From Paracyclopina nana (taxonomy: Eukaryota; Arthropoda; Copepoda; Cyclopoida; Cyclopettidae), in the NCBI GenBank assembly GCA_019096065.1, contig JAGUCH010000008.1:5001-69000 (forward strand): DNA of 64,000 nt, in the 5' to 3' direction. The notes below the pieces were generated by a model. It was not told the DNA's origin. It ran no database searches and saw only the letters and a program-made list of their open reading frames with translations. A program made the position numbers and the translations under genes. Below are positions 1 to 10,590 of the stretch, in pieces; position 1 is the first letter of the stretch; the number at the start of each line of letters is the position of its first letter.

Positions 1-1008
1 CAACCCAACCTAACCTAACCTAACCTAACCTAACCTAACCTAACCCAACCTAACCTAACCTAACCTAACCTAACCTAACCTAACCTAACCTAACCTAACC
101 TAACCTAACCTAACCTAACCTAACCTAACCTAACCCAACCTAACCTAACCTAACCTAACCTAACCTAACCTAACCTAACCTAACCTAACCTAACCCAACC
201 TAACCTAACCTAACCTAACCTAACCTAACCTAACCTAACCTAACCTAACCTAACCTAACCTAACCTAACCTAACCTAACCTAACCTAACCTAACCTAACC
301 TAACCCAACCTAACCCAACCTAACCTAACCCAACCTAACCTAACCTAACCTAACCTAACCTAACCTAACCTAACCTAACCTAACCTAACCTAACCTAACC
401 TAACCCAACCTAACCTAACCCAACCTAACCTAACCTAACCTAACCTAACCTAACCTAACCCAACCTAACCTAACCTAACCTAACCTAACCTAACCTAACC
501 TAACCCAACCTAACCTAACCTAACCTAACCTAACCTAACCTAACCTAACCTAACCTAACCTAACCTAACCTAACCCAACCTAACCTAACCTAACCTAACC
601 TAACCTAACCTAACCTAACCTAACCTAATCCCAACCTAACCTAACCTAACCTAACCTAACCTAACCTAACCTAACCTAACCTAACCTAACCTAACCTAAC
701 CTAACCTAACCTAACCTAACCTAACCTAACCTAACCTAACCTAACCTAACCTAACCTAACCTAACCTAACCTAACCCAACCTAACCTAACCTAACCTAAC
801 CTAACCTAACCTAACCTAACCTAACCTAACCTAACCTAACCTAACCTAACCTAACCTAACCTAACCTAACCTAACCTAACCTAACCTAACCTAACCTAAC
901 CTAACCTAACCTAACCTAACCTAACCTAACCTAACCTAACCTAACCTAACCTAACCTAACCTAACCTAACCTAACCTAACCTAACCTAACCTAACCTAAC
1001 CTAACCTC

Positions 1009-1274
1009 ACCTAACCTCACCTCACCTCACCTCACCTCACCTCACCTCACCTCACCTCACCTCACCTCACCTCACCTAACCTAACCTAACCTAACCTAAC
1101 CTAACCTAACCTAACCTCACCTCACCTCACCTAACCTAACCTAACCTAACCTAACCTAACCTAACCTCACCTCACCTCACCTAACCTAACCTAACCTAAC
1201 CTCACCTAACCTAACCTCACCTAACCTAACCTAACCTCACCTAACCTAACCTCACCTAACCTAACCTAACCTCA
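1009..1274. repeat. CCTCA (TGAGG) variant block in the telomere
   Basis: Within the CCTAA array, CCTCA pentamers appear first as a run of about 12, then as short clusters and single units mixed with CCTAA. The other 3.5 kb shows almost no CCTCA. Local clustering suggests that one variant unit was amplified inside the array by recombination or slippage rather than by repeated telomerase error. Confidence 0.85.
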
Positions 1275-3703
1275 CCTAACCTAACCTAACCTAACCTAAC
1301 CTAACCTAACCTAACCTAACCTAACCCAACCTAACCTAACCTAACCTAACCTAACCTAACCTAACCTAACCTAACCTAACCTAACCTAACCTAACCCCAA
1401 CCTAACCTAACCTAACCTAACCTAACCTAACCTAACCTAACCTAACCTAACCTAACCTAACCTAACCTAACCTAACCTAACCTAACCTAACCTAACCCAA
1501 CCTAACCTAACCTAACCTAACCTAACCTAACCTAACCTAACCTAACCTAACCTAACCTAACCTAACCTAACCTAACCTAACCTAACCTAACCTAACCTAA
1601 CCTAACCTAACCTAACCTAACCCAACCTAACCTAACCTAACCTAACCTAACCTAACCTAACCTAACCTAACCTAACCTAACCTAACCTAACCTAACCTAA
1701 CCTAACCTAACCTAACCTAACCTAACCTAACCCAACCTAACCTAACCTAACCTAACCTAACCCAACCTAACCTAACCTAACCTAACCTAACCTAACCTAA
1801 CCTAACCTAACCTAACCTAACCCAACCTAACCTAACCTAACCTAACCTAACCTAACCTAACCTAACCTAACCTAACCTAACCTAACCTAACCTAACCTAA
1901 CCTAACCTAACCTAACCTAACCTAACCTAACCTAACCTAACCCAACCTAACCTAACCTAACCTAACCTAACCTAACCTAACCTAACCTAACCTAACCTAA
2001 CCTAACCTAACCTAACCTAACCTAACCTAACCTAACCTAACCTAACCTAACCTAACCTAACCTAACCCAACCTAACCTAACCTAACCTAACCTAACCTAA
2101 CCTAACCTAACCTAACCTAACCTAACCTAACCTAACCTAACCTAACCTAACCTAACCTAACCTAACCTAACCTAACCTAACCTAACCTAACCTAATCCCA
2201 ACCTAACCTAACCTAACCTAACCTAACCTAACCTAACCTAACCTAACCTAACCTAACCTAACCTAACCTAACCTAACCTAACCTAACCTAACCTAACCTA
2301 ACCTAACCTAACCTAACCTAACCTAACCTAACCTAACCTAACCTAACCTAACCTAACCTAACCTAACCTAACCTAACCTAACCTAACCCAACCTAACCTA
2401 ACCTAACCTAACCTAACCTAACCTAACCTAACCTAACCTAACCTAACCTAACCTAACCTAACCTAACCTAACCTAACCTAACCTAACCTAACCTAACCTA
2501 ACCTAACCTAACCTAACCTAACCTAACCTAACCTAACCTAACCTAACCTAACCTAACCTAACCTAACCTAACCTAACCTAACCTAACCTAACCTAACCCA
2601 ACCTAACCTAACCTAACCTAACCTAACCTAACCTAACCTAACCTAACCTAACCTAACCTAACCTAACCTAACCTAACCTAACCTAACCTAACCTAACCTA
2701 ACCTAACCTAACCTAACCTAACCTAACCTAACCTAACCTAACCTAACCTAACCTAACCTAACCTAACCCAACCTAACCTAACCCAACCTAACCTAACCTA
2801 ACCTAACCTAACCTAACCTAACCTAACCTAACCTAACCTAACCTAACCTAACCTAACCTAACCTAACCTAACCTAACCTAACCTAACCTAACCTAACCTA
2901 ACCTAACCTAACCTAATCCCAACCTAACCTAACCTAACCTAACCTAACCTAACCTAACCTAACCTAACCTAACCTAACCTAACCTAACCTAACCTAACCT
3001 AACCTAACCTAACCTAACCTAACCTAACCTAACCTAACCTAACCTAACCTAACCCAACCTAACCTAACCTAACCCCAACCTAACCTAACCTAACCTAACC
3101 CAACCTAACCTAACCTAACCTAACCTAACCTAACCTAACCTAACCTAACCTAACCTAACCTAACCTAACCTAACCTAACCTAACCTAACCCAACCTAACC
3201 TAACCTAACCTAACCTAACCTAACCTAACCTAACCTAACCTAACCTAACCTAACCTAACCTAACCTAACCTAACCTAACCTAACCTAACCTAACCTAACC
3301 TAACCTAACCTAACCTAACCTAACCTAACCTAACCTAACCTAACCTAACCTAACCTAACCTAACCTAACCTAACCTAACCTAACCTAACCTAACCTAACC
3401 TAACCTAACCTAACCTAACCTAACCTAACCTAACCTAACCTAACCTAACCTAACCTAACCTAACCTAACCTAACCTAACCTAACCTAACCTAACCTAACC
3501 TAACCTAACCCAACCTAACCTAACCTAACCTAACCTAACCTAACCTAACCTAACCTAACCTAACCTAACCTAACCTAACCTAACCTAACCTAACCTAACC
3601 TAACCTAACCTAACCTAACCTAACCTAACCTAACCTAACCTAACCTAACCTAACCTAACCTAACCTAACCTAACCTAACCTAACCTAACCTAACCTAACC
3701 TAA

Positions 3704-3787
3704 CCCTAACCCTAACCCTAACCCTAACCCTAACCCTAACCCTAACCCTAACCCTAACCCTAACCCTAACCCTAACCCTAACCCTAA
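3704..3787. repeat. Block of 14 CCCTAA (TTAGGG) hexamers
   Basis: Fourteen consecutive CCCTAA units lie near the proximal edge of the pentamer array, and CCTAA resumes for about 45 bases before the unique subtelomere. The hexamer is the vertebrate-type telomere unit. Here it probably arose by local amplification of a CCCTAA slip variant. Confidence 0.95.
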
Positions 3788-3944
3788 CCTAACCTAACCT
3801 AACCTAACCTAACCTAACCTAACCTAACCTAACCTATTTGCTTTTGGCATGAAGTGGGCATGGCCAAGGTTTTGCAAATGTTCCAAGACTCTCTGTGTCA
3901 CCCTCAATTGTTGTAATTGTACAACGTTTCATGAGCCTTGGTGA

Positions 3945-4643
3945 AGAGTTCAAAATCGTTGGCAAGGCCGTGACACACCCTGGTATGAGCCTTTAGCTTT
4001 ACTTGACTCTAATCATGGCACATTTAAGGAAAAGTTCAATATTGTGAGAGTATTTTGTGAAGGCACAGGACTTGTAGTGCTACAAGTATGTGCTTACTGT
4101 CCTCAGCTGATGCATGCCTGCACACCTGAGCTATGGTCAAGCAAGAGACGAGGCAGAGTTGATGCCAAGGCTTTCTTGATGGCTGCAGGACCCAATATGT
4201 ATGCAGACACATTCAGAAAGGTTGTTCAAGATGCCAATCATTGGATTGGCTGTGTGACTGGTGGATTCACACTTGTTGGTTACGGTGGATCTTCACTGAG
4301 GCTGGAATGTGTTCTGGAGAAAGCCCATATGTTTACTCAGGTCAGAGCTGCTCTCCTGAAAGGAGTCATCAAGGATGCTCTGTTCCCTACTCCAGATACG
4401 AATTATCTTTCTGTCTTCCTGCCCCAAGATGTTCAATCGCCTCTCGAACACTTGGTGTCACTTGACAACCTTGTCAGTCAAGGGCAGGTGCTTGGAGCAA
4501 TGGCTGCTGAGGCCTTTGTTGGTTTTCAAGCTGATGGTGGGACCCTGAGGATAAATTACACAGCCTTCAAAGCTGCTTTAGGCAGAGGAAAAAAAAAAAA
4601 AAACCAGCCTAAAATTGGAAAATGGGCTCGGTCATCAGCTTAA
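3945..4643 (+). CDS. Unrecognised subtelomeric open reading frame
   Basis: An open frame runs from about 3945 to the stop at 4641-4643. It has no clear early ATG (GTG at 4044 is not a convincing start), so it may be a fragment or 3' exon. The protein looks plausible (WYEPLALLDSNHGTF near the start, then DAKAFLMAAGPNMYADTFRK and QDANHWIGCVTGGFTLVGYG) but I recognise no family. A 14-base adenine run at about 4588-4602 breaks the coding look near the end. About 115 bases of its 3' part (4473-4587) recur inverted at 5575-5690, which suggests a repeated subtelomeric or mobile sequence rather than a conserved gene. Confidence 0.35.
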   Translation, partial: RVQNRWQGRDTPWYEPLALLDSNHGTFKEKFNIVRVFCEGTGLVVLQVCAYCPQLMHACTPELWSSKRRGRVDAKAFLMAAGPNMYADTFRKVVQDANHWIGCVTGGFTLVGYGGSSLRLECVLEKAHMFTQVRAALLKGVIKDALFPTPDTNYLSVFLPQDVQSPLEHLVSLDNLVSQGQVLGAMAAEAFVGFQADGGTLRINYTAFKAALGRGKKKKNQPKIGKWARSSA

Positions 4644-5227
4644 AATTGGAAAAAGGACACTGTCACCAGCCTATTGGGCAGACACTCAGCATACCTTCTT
4701 AACAGGAACTTAAGTTCACCTGCTGAGTCATTGTCAAGATCCAACACTTGCCACCAGCGATCAGTCTGGTGACGAGGAGAGATCTGCTTGGAATGAGGAA
4801 ACACTCTAAACCGGTTCCTAACTTCTCCTTCAAGAATGTCCAAGTGGCCATTCAAGTTCCTACCAGGATAGGTCCGCTTAATGCAATTGAGCAACCAATT
4901 AGCCACCAATGCTCTAAGTCTAGTGTCACCTTGCATTGATTCTTCCTTTGCAGGAATGGTGATCAAGCATTGTGCAACTTCCCTAGGACTAACTGTACCA
5001 TAGAGGTTGCCTTCGGTTCTGTGGTGATCAACAGTCCATGTTTGGGCACCAGGATGTCCAGTTATGTCACCCAACACGAACTTGGCAATGGCCAGCCAGA
5101 ACTTTAAGTCCAACAAGTTTTGAGGATCATGTCTTGAAAGTATCCTTAGCAGTCTGACTACTCTATCCTGTCTCAAGTTAAGCTCTCTAGCCAAGTCTTG
5201 TGAAAACCGTTGCAAGCCAAGACCCAT
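4640..5227 (-). CDS. Unrecognised open reading frame, convergent with the previous one
   Basis: An open frame of about 195 codons from an ATG at 5227 (MGLGLQRFSQDLAREL) to a stop at 4640. Composition is protein-like, charged and leucine-rich, with segments such as DLKFWLAIAKFVLGDITGHP and LRALVANWLLNCIKRTYPGR. I recognise no domain. It abuts the convergent ORF ending at 4643 and is flanked on the other side by an inverted copy of that ORF's end, so the three pieces probably belong to one repeated subtelomeric unit. Confidence 0.35.
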   Translation of the reverse strand: MGLGLQRFSQDLARELNLRQDRVVRLLRILSRHDPQNLLDLKFWLAIAKFVLGDITGHPGAQTWTVDHHRTEGNLYGTVSPREVAQCLITIPAKEESMQGDTRLRALVANWLLNCIKRTYPGRNLNGHLDILEGEVRNRFRVFPHSKQISPRHQTDRWWQVLDLDNDSAGELKFLLRRYAECLPNRLVTVSFFQF

Positions 5228-5574
5228 GACTTCCAGCAAACGAAAGTCAACATGACTGAAGTCATCACTTTGAGGAAACTAATAGTTCTCTACCGCCTCA
5301 GCAAAAGTTAGACCCCAAGAAAAATCCCTGAGAGGTCGGGAAAAATTTGAGAACCGAGGTACTATTTTTCATCCGAGCGCAGGTTAATTTTTTTCCCAAT
5401 GTGTTTGTTTACATTTCGTTTTTTCTCGTTATATGCTAGTCTTGGTAGAGAAATAAACTGAGAACTATTTGGAAATTGAAACCTAACCAGGGATTTTCGG
5501 TTACCGGTAGAGAAATGGAGTTCCTGCTTGCAGCATATGCTGCATTGCGTGCCCTACCTTTAGTTGGATTTTCT

Positions 5575-5690
5575 CTGCCTAAAGCAGCTTTGAAAGCTGT
5601 GTAATTTATTCTCAGGGTCCCACCATCGGCTTGAAAACCAACAAAGGCCTCAGCAGCCCTTGCTCCAAGCACCTGCCCTTGACTGACAAA
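5575..5690 (-). pseudogene. Inverted partial copy of the 4.0-4.6 kb ORF
   Basis: The reverse complement encodes nearly the same peptide as 4473-4587 (VSQGQVLGARAAEAFVGFQ against VSQGQVLGAMAAEAFVGFQ). It then diverges where the first copy has its adenine run. An inverted subtelomeric duplication about 1 kb away is the simplest reading. Confidence 0.7.
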
Positions 5691-5762
5691 GTAGAGCACA
5701 AATGTCATTGTTAAAACAAATTTTACCAACAAAATTCTTAGTAAATCAGTATGAGCTACTGA

Positions 5763-5830
5763 TTTACTAAGAGTCAGTAGAGTGTCGGACTCTTAATCTA
5801 GATGATCAGGGTTCGATCCCCATTCAAGGC
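5763..5830 (+). other. tRNA-Lys(CTT)-like remnant or SINE head
   Basis: The sequence holds a good pol III B box (GGGTTCGATCCC), a loop reading CTCTTAA with CTT in the anticodon position, and a T run right after it (pol III terminator-like). The acceptor and anticodon stems pair poorly. It is therefore a degenerate tRNA or the head of a tRNA-derived SINE rather than a functional tRNA gene. Confidence 0.4.
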
Positions 5831-6190
5831 TTTTTTTCTCCTTTTTTCTGCAAAGGGATTTACTTCCTGGACAATATCATGGTCTCTGGTCAAACAGAGG
5901 AGCGATACACCTTATAAAATACTTTATAATGTGTGTCACTTGATAAAGTAAAACGTCAGAGCTTTTATACATGTGTAGTTATATGAACTGAGACAAGTTG
6001 GTAAACTGAATTATACATGCGATAATTGCTTTCCATCATATAAAATACACAAATATTGGTTTTTTGTATTTATGAGGTTTTGTGTAACCAGAACATTAAC
6101 AATTGCGTGCCCTTCAGCAGAAGTAGGTTAAGAAAAAGCATTTCAATCATCAATTAATCAATGAAATGAAGAGATTGTATTTCAGGTGTC
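5831..6190. other. Intergenic, nothing recognised
   Basis: AT-rich sequence downstream (3') of the minus-strand kelch gene. No repeat or gene seen. Confidence 0.5.
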
Positions 6191-8139
6191 TTATGAATAA
6201 GGAACAACAATTGGCAAATAAGATCCTTGTTTTGTGTCACCCACAACTTCCCAAACAGCAGATTCTTCTGGTAACATTCGCAAGATTGAGAGTGTCCTGT
6301 AGCCAGCAAATGCACCTCCAAATATGTAAATGTGTCCATGCCAAAATACGGCTGTCATGTCAGTTATAGCTAAATTCATAGGCGTCATTGGGCTCCAGTT
6401 TTGCGTTGATGGGGAGTAGTTCATAACTCCCTGTTGAGGCCAGCCATTACCTTGCAAAAATCCCCCAACAACGACAAAGATCTGTATTAAAAGAAGTACT
6501 GTACTGGTAAGATCATGATGACTGACTAGCCTTCCACCTTCTCCCCAGTCTTGGTGACAGCGCCAGTGCAACTGTGATAGGCAATTCCTGCATTTGGTAT
6601 GTTTGGTAGTGGTGCGTAAGCATCATTGGCAATGCTGTAGGTCCAAAATCTGTTTGACTTTACTTGACCTTCAGTCTCGCCTCCCCCAAAGTAGACGAGG
6701 TCATCATCTCCTGGTAGAAAGGCAGCACAACCGGCAAAGAGGGCATCTGGGGGTTGAGAAGTGATGCTTCTCACCTGACCATTCTCATAAATATCCAACA
6801 GTGAACGACCTACCAATAAAATAGACACTTTGAAGCACTATCTAGTTACCACAAACCTTCTAATCCTCCAAGGATGAACATTTTGCCATTTTGCGAAGCT
6901 GACAGTGAATGATTCCCATGTCGCCTGATGGTGATTGGTAGCAATTGATGGTCTCGAGAATCAAAGCTCCAAGTAAACATTTTTTGGCCACCATTCTGCT
7001 CAATGCAAGTCAAGGTTCCATCTTTTTCCAGAACACAAGGTGATTTTGTGCCTCCTCTCAAGTCTGGATGGCTTTCGGCATAAGAGGTTATGGGAGGAGA
7101 AGCTGACTCATTTGCAGAAAAGTCCACAATGCTTCCTCGGTCATTGATGACCAAAAAATGGGAATCTGGAAGGAATGCACAAATAGTGAGTACACTATCC
7201 AATGCATAATGCTCGGTCACAAACAGTATTGATAGTTTTTTGCGCTTGGTATGTAAACTGTCATGTGGTTTTGACTTTTTGCAGAGACGGTCACCAGGCC
7301 CTGATCTTGAATTTGCACACATTCCCCATTAGTTTGATTGGTGTAGTAGAAGCCCATGCAAATTGGCTTGGACAAACAGTGAGTTGCACACTGCTGAAGA
7401 GTCCTGCAAAATTTCTCAAAAGTGTGGCTCTGAAGAAAGATCAACTAGCGTTACCCTTCTGATAGCAATGGCGCCACTCCTCGTACAGAGTCTTGGTGCA
7501 CAGTCTTTGCATCAAGAACTTCTGCATGCAGAGCAAACCAAGAGAGGAATCATCATCATTTTCATTTGATTCTTTGGGATAATGATTACCATTCACCATG
7601 GTCGAGGTCGATGTGGAAACCGAGGTGGATGTGGAAACCGAGGTCAACATGGAAACCGAGGTCTGCTCAGAAGGCGGCTCTGAGGGTCCATCATTGAGGT
7701 CTTGATGACAGGCGCACACTTTGCAGCCTGACTTGCTAAGTGGACTGGTCAAACAGCAATCACCACCATCAAAAATGCACTCTTGGGAGTTCTCGGAATC
7801 ATCACAAATGCCATTGCCTATGATTATGTAGTAGCAGGTACTCTTTCGAAGAAGAGGTTCAAGCATTTAGTGGAATACTCTTCATAAGCTTTGATATGCT
7901 CTTACTTTCAAGTCAGTTGATTCGGTGGCTGTTTTAGTGAGCTGATAGTAAAACACAAGGCCCAAAGCTGTTAGGAGAACCAAGAAGCAGGAGACCCAAC
8001 ACACTCCTAATAAGGGTCTTTTTTTCATTGGCTGCTCCTCTTTTTTTTGCATTGTTGCAACTGGATTGCTTGCACTGGACAATTTTGATTGTCGAAGCCG
8101 CCACAGATGGCGCCACCTACCCACTGCTCTTAAAGTCAT
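6191..8139 (-). CDS. Type II membrane protein with LNR, PAN-like and kelch-like repeats
   Basis: Minus-strand gene of about six exons separated by very short introns. Exon 1 is 7906-8139, starting at the ATG MTLRAVGRWRHLW; it encodes a basic cytoplasmic end and one membrane segment (about residues 45-65, core SCFLVLLTALGLVFYY). Exon 2, from 7842, gives a Lin-12/Notch repeat (GNGICDD, then FDGGDCC) and a Ser/Thr-rich linker. Next (from about 7432) is a PAN/apple-like cysteine segment (QQCATHCLSKPICMGFYY). Exons at about 7168-6856, 6810-6538 and 6481-6191 carry kelch-like blades (KMFILGGLEG, DLVYFGGGETEG, IYIFGGAFAGY). The intron at 6856-6811 is only about 46 bases. Phases agree except between the LNR and PAN exons, where I found no donor restoring the frame, so that junction is unresolved or frameshifted. 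It is probably a cell-surface glycoprotein; function unknown. Confidence 0.7.
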
Positions 8140-8653
8140 CTTAATTAAAGAATCTAGCAAAGAATAGTCACAATTCTGGCCTTTTTGTCAGGTAGCTTGA
8201 ATCAAAATTGATTTAATTTTCAATTCATAGTATTTATATGTCAGTAGTCACTGCTACAGGTTTCTCCTTTTTTTTTGCAGCTATTTCAGTGATATTTGCA
8301 AGTTATTAACAAGCTAAAGGGCTATTTTTCAGTGCAAGCCACCAAGTATTGCTGCTTCAAAAGCACTATTGACATCCTCTAAAGACTCCATTGATTTTTG
8401 GTTTCGCTTTAATTGAAAGCCTAAAAAGCCAACTGATTGCTAAATTGGATGGCCCTGGGCAATTTCAGCAAATATTAAGCCACCAACATGCTCCAACCAG
8501 CTGATTCTTTAGAGTTATTAACGCATTATTTAAGAAAAAATAGACATGACCTAATCATCATATGTAAGTGCTTTTATTCAGGTTTTTTAAGCAAGAGCCA
8601 AGTGATTAGGGACAAGTTGTATGAATGCAGGAAAGGAGGCGAATATAAGTAGC
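8140..8653. other. Intergenic between kelch and DEG/ENaC genes
   Basis: This is the upstream region of the kelch gene and the downstream flank of the channel gene. It is AT-rich, and no repeat or further exon was recognised. Confidence 0.5.
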
Positions 8654-10293
8654 TTATTGATGTTTTGCAAAAGCTTTGGCAATGACAAAGTTGATGACTG
8701 CTGAAATCTGGTTGATGGACACTCCGAGGAAGAGGCCCACATATCCTCCAATTTCGGCAATCAGAGATAGTCCACTGTAGGAAAACAGACTCTTGGTCAC
8801 AGTAATTTTGTCTCTAAACAAGAATTCAGCGATTGATCTCGTTCTGTCCCCCATTTGGTAGCCCCCTCCTTCTATAACAGATGTGGTCACATAATTGCAA
8901 GGGTGTTTGCACTGGGGACTGGGCTCCTTCAGAGAGTTCAAGTACAAAGCATGAGCCTTTGCTCCCAGTGTGGCATTGGTGCAAATATTGTCCTGTTGGT
9001 ACCCAAAAGGGGAAGTGCAGCCAATTTCATTTAAGCTCTCCTTATCCAGTTGTCGAGCATTGCATTCATCGAAATCGTACCCATTATCCAAGACACAAGG
9101 CTCCCCAACATGGCTAAGCATATGAAACACATTGTGGCTTATCTTGTTCCAATACCAAGCCCCACTGCTGTCGATTTTAAACGAGTTTAGCTCCATCGAG
9201 GATTGCCAGTTGCCTGGTGAGTGAACATATACATCAACACCCACCAGAAAACTTAGGCTGATGGCAGAAATACTTCTGCGAGCAATCCCTTCCGAATGGT
9301 TCAACTGATAACATCGTCCATATAAGTAAGATCCTGCGAGACTCCATTCTAATGTGCTCAAACTTGTTTGGTTGAAATTTGAGGGAGGACCAGTGAGAAA
9401 GCTGTATGTGACATCCATAACCACATCTTCCAAAGGTATCATGATTTGGTAGTAAAGCTCCTTGGGATCTGAGCAATTTCCACTCCATTTGCCAAAGTTC
9501 TGATACTCATTGCTGCAGAGAATAAGACATGCATACGTTAAAACATTGTTTCTGTTACTTTTGCCCTTGGCTGTTTGCCCTTATTAGCCTTTGCCCTTAT
9601 GAACAATTGCCCTAATGAAAAATTGCCATTGTGGGCAATTGCACTTATCCAAATTTGCCCTTATTCCCTTTCGCCCTTTTATGTTTGCCCCTTTTTGGAC
9701 AGTTACTCTAGTCATGTTTGCCCTTCTGTAAGCATATTTTATAATTAGGGACATTTGCCTTTGATAATGATTGCCTCTTTCTCTATTGCCCTTGTGGACA
9801 TTTGCCATATTTGCTGATGTTGTTGATGTTTGCCATGATGGCAAGAACAAATGCTCTTCAAGATTGATATTGGAAGAACCGTTTCTGTTTTACAGCTTGT
9901 TTTTTCTTAGGATTCATTTCATGGAATAATGGGCAAAAGTCCTAAAGGGAGGAGGGCAATTGCCCATGATGGCCAATGCCTCAAGGGCAAAAGTCTGCGA
10001 GGGAAAACGTGCAAAATTAAGTAACAATGGCCTTACAAATGAACTTACTTAGCAATGCCACATTGCTGCAATATGGCTTGATGTTGGCTGCTGGTCAAAA
10101 ACTGGTTAGGGCAAATTGTCAGTGCTGGGAAAATGTGGTGGGATGGCCTTTCAATTGATATGAAGGTGGCTTGAGGGTTGGCGAAGAACTTTTGAAAGCA
10201 CCTAAAGCTCTGCCATATAGTGAAAAGTGAACAGCTCAAGAAAATTACAGAAGAGGTGAAATTTGCAATGGATTTGCCAGGTTTTACTACCAT
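8654..10293 (-). CDS. DEG/ENaC (pickpocket-like) sodium channel subunit
   Basis: Two exons. Exon 1 (10293-10049) starts MVVKPGKSIANF; it encodes a first membrane helix (SSVIFLSCSLFTIW) followed by the family motif FPALTICPN. The donor is GTAAGT. Exon 2 (9512-8654) has an acceptor in TTCTCTGCAG; the phase-2 junction makes one Asn codon and continues EYQNFGKW. The extracellular part has the paired cysteines of the family (about 9120-8870). The C-terminus has the pore and second helix: SYSGLSLIAEIGGYVGLFLG, with LFLGVS at the degenerin/selectivity-filter position. Family members are amiloride-sensitive trimeric sodium channels of the plasma membrane. The predicted 367 residues are short for the family (about 450-600). 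The cytoplasmic N-terminus is only about 12 residues, with an in-frame stop upstream, so a further 5' exon may be missing. Confidence 0.85.
9553..10010. repeat. Degenerate TTGCCC(T/A) repeat in the DEG/ENaC intron
   Basis: The intron is filled with irregular, diverged repeats built on TTTGCCCTT, TTGCCCAT and similar words, 8-20 bases apart. Near 9930-10010 the complement (GGGCAAAAG, GGGCAATTGCCC) appears, so the motif occurs in both orientations. Open frames inside it are a by-product of the repetition. Confidence 0.75.
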
Positions 10294-10590
10294 ATTTTGG
10301 CCAAGAAAGTATCAGCAATTGTTATGCATAAAGGTGAGAGGAACAAACTGTCAACTGTTGTTTTCCAATTTAGTAAGTATGTACTTGACTAGTTTCCTGT
10401 CATATATAGAGCTTAAATAATCATATGTAGACTTAATGGCATTGGCACTGCCCCTTAAAAAAACATGAATTAATTTGGCCCTGCAGCACAAAATTATGGT
10501 AAGTGAAAAGAGTTTGTTTAAAGCTACGACTATAATAGGGGTTTCTCACAAATTTCCTTAGAAATCTAAAACTGTAAATGGTACTCTTTA
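10294..10590. other. Intergenic, nothing recognised
   Basis: Divergent interval between the minus-strand channel gene and the plus-strand receptor debris. No conserved feature seen. Confidence 0.4.

Larger units (their letters stand above)
1..3835. repeat. Telomeric (CCTAA)n array, arthropod TTAGG type
   Basis: Almost uninterrupted CCTAA pentamers from the first base, with scattered CCCAA variants and occasional one-base slips (for example near 626, 1393, 2194, 2915 and 3072). TTAGG is the canonical telomere repeat of most arthropods. The C-rich strand reads 5' to 3' from base 1 inward, as expected for the left end of a chromosome. The array ends abruptly at unique sequence at about 3836. 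Confidence 0.97.

Noticed and set aside
3704-3787. Vertebrate contamination because of TTAGGG
   Set aside because: Embedded without break in TTAGG repeats and continuous with an arthropod-type gene set.
5763-5830. Functional tRNA-Lys gene
   Set aside because: Acceptor and anticodon stems do not pair; only the B box and the anticodon loop are tRNA-like.
7433-7454. A 22-base intron joining the LNR and PAN exons
   Set aside because: GT and AG are present, but the length is below any plausible spliceosomal intron and the phase does not match.
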